64,000 nucleotides of DNA from assembly GCA_037178975.1 (NCBI GenBank), contig JASJZH010000005.1:1-64000 (forward strand), given 5' to 3'. This DNA comes from Oscheius tipulae (taxonomy: Eukaryota; Nematoda; Chromadorea; Rhabditida; Rhabditidae). The first letter of the stretch is position 1. Every line of letters begins with the position of its first letter. This document shows positions 1 through 11,300 of this stretch, piece after piece. The notes beneath the pieces were generated by a model. That model saw nothing but the letters and a program-made list of their open reading frames with translations. It did not search any database and was not told the DNA's origin. The position numbers and the translations under genes are program-made.

Positions 1-697
1 CAGACGTTGATCTTCCGCAATATAAATTTTTTTTTAATCTCCAGAAAGACTCAAGGCTATGGAACTTATGGAGTGCCCGTTCAGCAAAGTATGGCTGTCT
101 CCATTTGCGTCCCATGTTCTCTATACAATCTATGATCTGCTTTTTTTGATTTTTCTTCTTGTGTTGCAGGCGTCAATGTTAGTAAATTCCTTAAGAGTGT
201 CTAGATCTGATCAATGAGACACACCATGGTTTTCTGAAAGTTGTTTGTAGCGATGCCAGAAAGGACAGCAAAAATTTTATATCTGCTGCCGTTGATTCTT
301 TTCACAGAATCAAAATGGACAGAATTTATGTGGCTTAATCTTCTTGACGAGTTAATTTCCATTGGGATTAAATCTAAATGGGCAATTAGAACAGTGCATT
401 AGTTAAGCTCCTAAAGGTTCCGATCACGTAAATATCAGCCTATCTTCTTCTCCCATTCTTTTGGCAAAGATCTTCGAATGAAAGTTTAACATAAAAAAAA
501 TCAATTCAACTCTACCAAGGGGTTTCAACATCTCACCATTCATCATCAATCATCATCAAATCATCTGTCATCTTCTTCATCTTTTCGTCGTCTGTCTTCG
601 GATCATCTTGTGCTGTCATCTCTCTGTCTGACTTCGTTTCTTCGTGTGCGTGTTCAGTCTCACATTCTTTTCTTCTTGTTTGTTTCAGTTTTTTTTT

Positions 698-713
698 GGG
701 GGGGGGGGGGGGG
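698..713. repeat. Poly-G tract (16 G)
   Basis: An uninterrupted run of 16 G flanked by T runs on both sides. It lies about 70 bases before a 43-base poly-C run, so the two could pair as an inverted repeat in single-stranded DNA or RNA. Confidence 0.9.
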
Positions 714-780
714 TTTTTTGTGTGTGAGCAGTCATATTCATCTAATCAAATACATTAATAAAATCAAATATAAACATAGT

Positions 781-781
<1 letters not shown>

Positions 782-824
<43 letters not shown>
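782..824. repeat. Poly-C tract (43 C)
   Basis: An uninterrupted run of 43 C. Long mononucleotide C runs are rare in animal genomes and prone to length errors in sequencing, so the exact number is unreliable. On the minus strand it is a G run able to form G-quadruplexes. Confidence 0.9.
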
Positions 825-931
825 TTAAGGCTTTCATCGTGCATCCCAACGGCTGAAGTGCTCAAGGGGCCAAGTTTGGACATGATTGTCAATCACCGGG
901 ATGCAGAGCTAAAAATTGACTACTTATCTCT

Positions 932-2288
932 TTAAATCTCATCTCTTACCTGCACCCGGAATCCTTTATCAGCTTCAACTCCAAACAAGTGAGCTTCCAT
1001 AACAGAAAGAGCCTGTCGTGGCTGACGTGAATAGATGGTGTTCGTGTAGAAATCATCTCCCGCTATTGACTTGAGTACTGTTCTGATCGCCTGGTCTTTA
1101 ATTTGTGTGTTTATAAAAATAGGCTTGTGTGTAAGGTATTCAAAGAGAACAGGCTTAGAGTTACAACTAACCGTCGTGAAAGAAATGTCTGCTAACACCT
1201 CTTTGTGAACAGATCTGAGAGGACGTCTTTGAACCCGTCGAACAGAATTTGATTAGTATCGCGAACAATCAGTTTGATGTTGCTCATATACTGTTGGAGT
1301 GTGTGCATATCCAATAATGCTTCCTCGACGTGCTCGTACATCTGTAAAAAGCCTTAAGAGTAATCCCTTAAAGATATATTTACCTCATTCACATCCGCAG
1401 CCTTCTCGTCTAGTGTTTTTGTACTGATTCCCAGCCAAAGTAACTGGTTATTGACTTGAAACCCAGGTATGAGACAGCCAACGTAAGGGCAAATTTAGCA
1501 ACAGTGATGATAGGGGAAGAACCGTAGAAGAGCTTGCAGACCGAACATAATGGCAGGGGCAAGAGGAACCAGTCTTTTATGTCGAGCTCCGTGACGATCC
1601 ACTCCTTCATTTTGTACCTCGTAGCTCTCAATTGTAGAGTTCCAGTAGATAAATTCATTCTGGCACAAAGTGGCCAGGTGACCTGCTCCCTCATTAATGT
1701 GGCGTTTGTGAAGCTATATATTAAATAAAAGAGAGATTTAGGAAAACCAACGCTCTGCTAACCTCTATGAAATCGTCTTTTGTCATTCCGGTGATATGGC
1801 GGTTGCGCTTTCCAGCCTCGTAGACTTCAATCTTGGGAACGTTGTCGTAGAAGGTTTCAGCCCCTTGGATAATCTCCGACATAAGAGGCTCCATAGAAGC
1901 ATGCAAGACGTATCCGCTCAAATAAGCGGTAACATCCAGGTAGACAGTGTGACAGCTTTTTCCGACGATCGTATAGCTCTCGGCAATGTTTTCCTATAGC
2001 CATTTCCTCTCATATTACCATCTAGGAAAATAGACTCACAATTAGTAGGCTTTTTTTTCATCATGAGATCCTTCACCTGTTCAAGTCATGTACGGTCATG
2101 TTGACCAGCTTGCCGATCTCCCCTCCATTCGGGCGTACGGGTTTCGCTTCGACATAGTCCAAATACTCTTCTTCCTCATCCTCCATATCATCAGTCAGAC
2201 GGCGCCTCTTCTTCATCGCGGTGACAAGGCATCGGTCGTGTAAATGCGTAAAAGCGCATAAAAGCAAGAAGTAGTCGAGCAGATTCAT
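932..2288 (-). CDS. Unrecognised multi-exon gene directly downstream of the Helitron gene
   Basis: Several minus-strand open segments with plausible short introns lie here. A likely start at 2288 opens with MNLLDYFLLLCAF and continues into an acidic/basic stretch (MKKRRRLTDDMEDEEEEYL). Later segments include SYTIVGKSCHTVYLDVTAYL, KRNRHITGMTKDDFIE, a segment with HINEGAGHLATLCQNEF, and a helical stretch MYEHVEEALLDMHTLQQYM near 1340. I recognise no family. The start lies about 15 bases after the stop of the Helitron gene and behind TTTTTTTAG, which suggests trans-splicing of a second cistron, or that these are further exons of the same element. Exon joins were not fully resolved, and some frames need very short introns, so it may be partly decayed. 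Confidence 0.4.
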
Positions 2289-2302
2289 CTTGCTAAAAAA
2301 AC

Positions 2303-5300
2303 CTATGTGTTTAAAGACAGAAATATAGAAGGAAGGCAGTCGATAATGTAGCAAGCATCGAATGGCCCCCGCTTGTTGTTGATGCAGACTAGAGATGGAG
2401 AAGCGACGCGCACTTCCAATTTGAGCATCTTAGTGTCTGTCCATTGAGTATCAACTGGGCCTAACAATAATTTATCACAATGCAAAATTATTCACACAAT
2501 TCAAGAAGAACCACTTTTAATCTGCCCAAAACTTGAGCTGGTAGTGTCGGAAGGACTCTTGGAATCTCATCATCCAGCTCGAGACATTTTTGACGTTGAG
2601 TGTCAAGTAGATAAGTCACATAATGACAGCCTTCAGCATAAAGCATATCTCGATTGGTGTTACCTCGTAACTCGATTAATGCAATCGGAACGAAGGGTTG
2701 ATTTAGGATATATAACGGTATATATGGTTCCAGATCAATGATACGAAACGTCTTCTGAATGTTCATGTCCACAGCTATGAAGATGTGACGGGCTGTCTCC
2801 ATCTTATACTGGAAAAATGCTTTAGCAACTTTTCCACAAGCAGTGCAGCGGAAGGGACCATTTTGATGACAGAACGTATCCCGTCTCTCTTCCAAGACTT
2901 TCTGAAACGTTGTTTTTTGCTTGTAAAACACAAATAACTTAATTGAATGAATGCTTCCATTGTGTCTGTTGTGTAGACATTGATACTGAAGATGTTTTGC
3001 TGTTCCAAACGAATGGCTTCACTCTGGGCTTTGCATTTTAAGCAAATGATTGAAACGAATGTAGTGAGACCAAAGTATCGATTCCTTAATCTTTCATCCA
3101 ACAAAGATTCACTATTAGCTCCAGCCAATCCAGGTTGGAAGATATTGAGCAAAGCATCTGCTGATGCCTGATGACGATTGATGTTCATCCAGAATGGATT
3201 ATATGGTAGGCAACGACGAAGATAATTCACATCGGCTATCTTACCAACTTTATCTGGTCTAACCAAAGGCGAGGTGTAGAAGATCCGGCCAAGATTGTGG
3301 AGAAAGTTACCAGGAGTCGTACCTGTGTAAGCATGAACACTAGGCTCGTAATCCAGCTGCATACGATGGACAGCCATAAAAAAGCGACGGCAGGCTGCCA
3401 GACAGTAGATGACAGCAATCAAAAAGCAATCTGTTCCATTCTTGTTGTAGATCCGCAGTCTTGAATCACTCTTTCCATCGAAAACTTCTCCAGGACCCAA
3501 AAAAATATAGGACGGCTTTGTGAAGAATGACTTCTTCTCGTTGCGTTGGAAGCTATCATTTGTGACTTCCACTTCCATCGGGATTATTTCATCTACTTCA
3601 GCAGGCTCATAGTCAGGATTGGCTGGTTCTTCGATCTTAACAATGGCAATTTGGCTTGAGGGAGGCGGCTGCGGATTATTCTGCATCTTTTTCTTAGGCT
3701 GTCGAAGATAGGTCTTCTTCTTGAATAACCAGACTATTGAACGGCCCATCAATCCAGCTGACATCTGGGCCTTTTTTAGCAGTTCATCATTGTCCACCAC
3801 GTTGAAACCGGGCCCTTCAGAAGATACGAACCATCCTAATTGATTTAGAATACGTCGGTGATCAATCCAGGTCACATGGTGTTCCATCAGAGCAATCATA
3901 TTCCATCGTTGTCCAAATAGAGTAAAGCCATCACGAGTAAAGGGACCAATTGTAACCGGGGCCTGTAGCTGACTGTTCCTCTGTGTAGCCTTAGGCTTAG
4001 AGAAAATATGTTGCAGCTGTTTGTCGTGCCACAAAGGAGCTACGAGAAGGTATTGCGTCTCTGGCCACAATGTTACATATTTCCTCTGCACTATATCTTG
4101 TTCACCACAGGCTTGACAATTCGGGAGGTCTTTGAGTAGATTTGTTCGCACATCATGAGCGTCAAGCTGCATTTCAAAGGCCTCTTCCATTGTCAAATGA
4201 CCACTGCTAATAGAACGAAGGTCCACGTTAAAAATGTTACGTGTTCGAGCAGCACGCATAGTTGTCCTGATAGGAGCTGCACATTTACGACAATTACGAC
4301 GAATTGTTTCCTCAAAACTGCAGACACGAAGAACATCTTCAGGAAAATAACTAAGAAGTTCCTTTAAAACCATCACGATATTTCCATTGCCCTGTCGAAA
4401 ACGTTGAGGCAATTTTTGTCGAAGAGCTGAAGTATCGGCCGAGATCCCGTTAAGACAACGTCGAAGAGCCTGTAGTTGCTGGGACATTGTCTCGTGGTTC
4501 ATCTCATCAAGGGCCTTTTTCAATGGTCTCATTTGAAGAATAAGATTGCAAGCCAAATTCAAGAAACAGCTCGTCCCATCCAAATCCTTCATCAGCACAT
4601 AAGTGTCCTTTGCTGCTGCAATCTGACGTCCAACTCGAAGGCTTCCAGCCTGTGACTGCTGCTGCTGTTTCTGCTGACTAGCCAGAGCCAATGTATCAGC
4701 CAGTACTCCAGCTACCGTATCCGAAGACCCACCAAGTTCCTCATCCTCATCGTCGCCGTCATCTGTGTGTACTCCACGTCTTCTACGCAGATTTTTATCC
4801 TCATTCAGACGCATCTCTCGTTCTAGACTGCCTTCACTGTCCGAATCTGGTCCACTACTGCTGTCACTTGATCCGATTTGCTGCGTGAAAGTACCTGCAG
4901 CTGGTCTCCTTCTTCTGCAAATATAGATTTTATAAAATCGCGTATAAAAAAAACCTACTTTGGTAGAGAAATTTCTTGTTCAGTGTCTTTTGCAAAGAGA
5001 GAATCTTGATTCTTGTCGCCACCAATGCGAGGTTGCTTGTTAAACGTGCGTTTTCCTTTTTCTGGTAGAGGCATAGGATAGACATCAAGTGGAGGCACAT
5101 GTAGCTGTCGAAGACGATTCTGTTCTATCAGAGCTTCACGATGGACACGAATCTTGCTCGGGAAGTAATCCATCAGATGCAATCCCTCGAGCGTAGTGAC
5201 ACGGCTTAAAAGAACGAACATCTGTCCATCGGCAAAAATGTTCTGTGTGCTTCCGAACATCGTCTTGAACGTCTGTCCTTGACTCTTATGTACGCTCATA

Positions 5301-8300
5301 GCAAAGCATTGCATTACGGGGAACTGTCTGCGTTCTCTCGTCTCGTTGAAGCTGTATCGGTAGACGTGAACAACTCGATGAATATCTAAAGTTATTTTGT
5401 ATGCATATGCATTATTAGGTTTACCAAAGAGTTGTCCATTATCAAAAAGAATACGCAGAGTCTGTGGCGGTCCACGTTCCGGAAGAATCTTCTTTAGCAC
5501 TCCACAAGCACCATTGACAAGCTTCAGTGCCGCATTTACATTTCTCGTCAACATCACACGACTGTTGATGGCCAAATGGATAGTGGTATGAAGGCCTCCA
5601 ACAACATCCGGTAGGCCTCTACCAGAAACGGATGTCGGTTTCGTTCTTCTGATTTGTTTTCTCGTCCTTTCATCAAAATCTTCAGGCAGATCAATCTGAT
5701 ACAGAGCTTGCTGATAGGGTCTAAAAAATAACAGTATTCTCTTGTATAACTGCTTCTCAAACCTAATAAAATGAGCCTCTTCAGTCTCTTCCGCTACAGT
5801 TCTCGTTGTCTGTCCCATCAGAGGATTAGATGGTCGTTCTCGGATTCGAATGTCGTTGCAAATGATCTCTACTGTAGACATTCCAAGAGCTTCGGTGACG
5901 AGCTTGTTGAAGTAATGGACTTCTTCCACCAATGGAAACAGAGCTACACACGTCGGTTCCTTCTTCATTTCATGGACGAAGGCGGCAAGTATCTCCTCTT
6001 CTGTTGGAATATTCAACCTGTTTCCACTCTTTGTAGGTAGAATTCGACTTTCGAACAGCTGGTGATCTTCAAGAGTCATTGCTCCAACTCTCATTCGAGC
6101 CAAGGCCTCGCCAAGAATCTTGTCGCCTCCTTGTCGGTGGTTGATCAATAGCTCTTCGTAATCGAACATCGACCACAAATCCACATTAAAGTAGATGTCA
6201 CTGCCAAAGAAAGTGCGAATTTGGCTGCGTTGCAACGGCACAAAACAGTGCTTGGCTTTCACTGGAGCCAGTTGAAGTAGGTCTCCAAAGACAACCACCT
6301 GAAATTTTGTATACTCTTTTGTATGCATGCATAGCCAACTCACGTTAATTCCTCCAAATAACTTCGTACTGCCGGTAATCGATTGAAGTTGGAAGTTCAT
6401 CTGCATCAGTAACAGATTGCTGGCCATTGAAACCTCGTCACAGATTATTACTCGAACATTTCGGAAGAGAGCTTTTTTGCGATCTCGTACCTCGTCCGGT
6501 AGAGCGAGTTGATTGTTCTTGACTTGAATGTGAAGTAGAGAATGCACAGTTCCACCACCAATGCTCACTCCGGCCAGACCAGTAGGGGCACAAATCAAAG
6601 CAGCGGGAGCAATTCCATCCATTCGTTGTCTTGGTGTCGTATATTCCAAAGTTAGTGCATCGCAGATATTGTTGATTAAGAAGCTCTTTCCTGTCCCGGC
6701 CAATCCAGAAACAAAAAGCATCAGTGGATCTTTCTCAGGATTTTCACGCTGTTCTGCCACATGTTTTAGGAGCTGATTGTAGATGCTCATCTGTTCCGGA
6801 TTGCTACTCATCAACTGCAATTGTCGTCGATGTCTCTCCTCATTTACGGCACGTGGATAGCGCTCGACCTCTTCCAGTAGAATCTCCTCCACATTCTGGA
6901 CATCGTTGGCCAAAGGATCTACAGCAGCAGTCGTTAGCGGATCATCGGCATCGTTGATATCAGTGATTCGAGCTGCCTGTTGGGCTTCTTTTACACGGGC
7001 ATATTGGGCAGCTCGTTCGGCGTCCAATTCCTTCAGATGCACCATAGAATTAACCCATTTGTTGACGTCGCTGTAGGCATTTGGGGAGTTCTCTTCAAGA
7101 TAGTTGAGATGCTTCTTTAAAAGACTATAATGAGTTTTTGAAAAACACAAGACTCACATTCAGTAAATCCTTGTAAGTCTCACAACCATCGTAGACAGAC
7201 AGAAGTTCTTCTTCATCGCGGAAAGGTATGAAGAGAAAGCAGCAAATGCGGTAGAAATCCTCTTCAACTGCCAGCTTGTGTTTGAGTTCCAAATCTTCGT
7301 CTGCATCCATTTCTTGCTCTTGTGATTGAGCCTTTTGTGCATGATACAGTGCGACTGTATTCCAGTCAACATTCGGAATGAAGGCTCTTGGACACATCGG
7401 CTTCTTCTTCCGCATCACTTTTTTCAACTGCTGTTGAATAGGAATACAGTCGCCGCTACGAAGTCCTAAAAAATAGCAGAAATTCGTAAAACAAAAGCGA
7501 ATGCAAACCTGGATGACCAAAAAATGGGCTGTGTACATCATCTACATGGTATCGGCCGCGGAAAGCATTCCTTGTCTGTTTGCCTTCGTTAAGAGCTGGT
7601 GCATCTTGAGCGATCATCTCTCCTCTATAACCAAGAGGCAAATCTTCACGCCCTTCATCAATTCTGTCAAGTTCCGCATCCTCCACTTCCATAGGCTCAT
7701 CTTCTACTTCTTCTTCTACTACTTGACTGCCTGATACGTTCACACTTGTTGGCATGTAAGGTCCAGGATCCGCAGCAGCACTGGTAAACAGTCGACCCCT
7801 CATCCGTTGCACATCAATTACTTCAAAATTGCACATCAGATTAAAGAGACTAAAGTTCTCAAGGCTTGTATCTCGACGAGGATAGTAGGTGTCATTCCAG
7901 TTATCCAGATAAACAGGCGCATTGCGATTCTTCTCAATAACAGCCATTGGCTTTATCATTCGTCGACGTTTGCCAGATGTAGCCGTATTGATGTAAATAT
8001 GTTCAACGTCAAATTCAAATAGTCTGTGCTCTGTAAAGAAATAAGATGTTGTAAATATAAGAAAAGTAAAACTCACGCATTATAATGTCGCTCATTTCTA
8101 GAATTCCAATCTTCTTCATTCTCATCAAATTGAGCATTGTGTGAAAGAGGCGTCGTTCTGCATCTGACAGTTTCTTACTGACAGCAGGCTTTTTCTGCTG
8201 CTTTCCTTTCTCGTCTTTGCCTCCCATTCCCTAAAAGATTCCGTTTTTTTTTTCTATTTAGTATCACGCCTCATTCTGTCCTTCAGCATCCATAACTTCG

Positions 8301-11300
8301 TCCAATTCGTACTCGTCAACGTCATCTGCTTCTGCCGTTTCATTGTTGCCTTGATCAGTTGTGGAGAACGTTCGCTTCTCTTGTGCTACCGATTTTGCAG
8401 TGTAGCTGGTGACGTAGGCCAAGATGTTGTCATCTGTCTTGCGTGGCATCAGGTATTGGATGTCGATATTGCTCTCCCAAGCCAGAAGAGAATCCGGATT
8501 ATAGTCGTTAACCATCTGCTCTTCTTTCTTCAGACGTTGAAGGTAGTATGCTTTGTGCTTGACTCCTGGCAGCCGTTTGATCAGTTTGCCACCATAGACA
8601 AAGCCACCTCCAGGCGCTTTCATGATGACGGTCTGTCCGAGTAGTGGTCGAGGGAATTCAAACCGACACAGCGTAACCATCTTGCCACGATAGCGGCGTC
8701 TTCTTCTGCATGTGGCGCTGTGTTGGGCCCAATGTTTCTGATGATTGACGACAAGTCCATGTAGAGCAGCTTCTTTTCTGGCATCCGGTAAGCGTGCAGT
8801 CAGATGGCGATCAATGAATTGACGGATCTCATCATCGCTTGCATCTTCTCCAGGAGCTGTTCGACTCCAGAGCAAGCAATGAGCATGTTCATATCCACGT
8901 GCTTGCCACTCGTATCGTAGGAAGTAATGGTCGATGCCTCCAAGTGGTCTGTCATCTACTTGTCCTAGCGGTGGTCCCTGTCCAGCTTGCAAAAAGTTCT
9001 TGAAGAAGGCCCGTACACGCTTGTTGAAAAATCTATTATTGTCTTTTAAAAACAGAGAAGCTTGAATTTGCTTACCTGGCAAATGGCACTGGGTCTGCAG
9101 CAATTAATGCCCTTATGTTGTGTTCATTGACTGCCACACCATGAAGATTTGCGTAGATCTTGTGAATGTCTGTCCATGTCGTGACGCTCGGATTGAGAGT
9201 GAGGAAAAATGTCGGAGCTCCATACGCGACCAGATGGCTTCGAAGACGCATTTTTACGACGTGCCAGTACGGTGGTAAATTGCGCAACTTTCCAAAGATT
9301 GACGTCAAATTATCCGTTGTGAAATTTGGATCTGCCAGCTTCTCTAGAAGTGCTGTTCCTTTTGTTCCTTCCGTAACACGTGCCTGCACTCCCAGCAGCG
9401 ATGTAAGGTCCTGGAAATTTCAATGGTAATAACAACTAGATAATTACTTGCCTTCTGTAAATGGTACTGATACATGAAAATTATCCATGCAATATTCAAT
9501 GCCCATCTGCGGTCCTTATTCAGAAGACGTGCACGACCATAGGCTGCCAGGTCCATCTTGCGTGCCCTGGCAGGTTCACTCCATCCAAAATGACCGTCCG
9601 GAAATAATTGGGGAAAAATTTGACAGTCCACATCTGGAGTGTCAACAGACAATGGCTGGAAGGGGTGCTTTTTAAGCAGGTACTGCTCCAGCTGATCACG
9701 GTTGTTAGCTGTAATACCGGCTTCCCCCAATGGACGAATGTGAAATTCATCCTAAAAAAAATGGCTTTGATTTTGGCATATTAAAAATTACCTGAGTCAG
9801 CAAGTGGCCTTCATCTACCCGTTGCATCAAGGCGTCCACATCAGCAGCTGTAGCATCTTCTCGCTCAAAGAAGACGTCCTCATTCAACCGTAGCTGGAAG
9901 TTCGGGTTGATTGTAACATCCCGATAGAGATCGTTGTGCTCCTTCAGCCACTCCAAAGCCGCAATAACCATCTCCATTCGTACGACCTGCTTCTCGCCGA
10001 AACTGGTCCTCACTTGAATGGTTAGACCGGCAGCAGAAGGCAGAGTCTCGGCCACATGGTCCAGTGTTGAATTGATGTTTACCGGCACCATAACCATAGC
10101 TCCTGTGGCCGCCTAGATGTTCATATTCAATTCACACGCACATATATTAGACTCACTCTCATTGGTGTCTTTTTGCCAGAGTTACTCATCAAGCAGACAA
10201 TACTCTGGATGGGACGCACTAACTGAATGAGCATCCTCTCGATCCAGTTCAATCCGCGAAGACACTCGGGAACTTCCCTCGTATCCATTCCATTCAAGAT
10301 GGCTCCTGTGGGCATTCTATAAGTTAAGTAAGTTATATTGAAAAGAAGTGATAGAGTACTTGTCTTGACGGATATCTTTGACGCAACGAATGCAAATTCC
10401 ATAGAACATTTTCATCTCCTCTGGCTTTGGCGGTGGCAATGGCTTGTCTTCTTCGTCGGAGGAGAATCCAGGAGTTGGGGAATGATCACGTAGTCGAATC
10501 GTGGCCACTCGACGAGCATCTGGTCCAGTGTATTCTGGCTGTGTGTTTCGAGGCAAGTACTTGATAGTGAGCCGTTCCAGCATTTCTGTCCTGTCTTCTG
10601 GATCGTAGAAGTTCATCGAATTTGGCACTGTGAACTGATGACAGCATTGGCAAGGAAGATATTCGAGCTGCTTCATAGCTTTCCTAAAGGCCTTGATGTA
10701 GCTACATGCCCTATCTCTAGCAGCCTGTTCCTGGTTACGCTGACGATTAATTGTTTCCACTCCGTCGTAATTGCTAACAGACATGTAGAGGAAACGCTGA
10801 CTAAGACGTAGTGGCAGCTCTTCAAAATTGATGCAGGAGTTGAAAGCAGCCAAGTCAGAATTCTTTAGAACACGTTGAAGCTTGGCACAAAAATATAGCA
10901 CCATCTTGATCTCCTCCATACGACGCCAGATGGAACGTAGACCTTGGAAGCAATCCTGCAGGCGTGAGCAGTAATCAATTGGGTTGTCATCGTGAGTTTC
11001 TGTTGGAGCCCAGGCTATTTCGAATGCCTTTAACGTTGCCGGTCCAACTCCTTTGTTCTTCTCCAAAAAATCGACGAGCATTTTTCGTACACGTACAGAA
11101 TCGGCAGTTGACCCTTCAATCCTAGGGCAGAGCTCGTCGCAGGGACGAATATATGTGAGTTTTTGTAGCGTGGCTCTTGCGACCTCCATTGCTACTTCTT
11201 CCATAACGTCCTCACCGTAAATATCAGCAACTTCTCTTCCTAGACGAATACGTTGATCCACAGTCATCTCGGCTTCAGGATCTTCTGTTCCATTTCCTCC

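Larger units (their letters stand above)
1..931. other. Left edge, no gene recognised
   Basis: I see no convincing exon here. The sequence is AT-rich and carries a poly-G and a poly-C tract near its right side. It could contain the 3' terminus of the Helitron-like element, whose gene reads leftwards, but I could not pick out a hairpin followed by CTRR with confidence. Confidence 0.4.

Noticed and set aside
610-828. Open frame ending in poly-proline
   Set aside because: It only reads through the poly-C tract; no splice sites, motif or composition support it.
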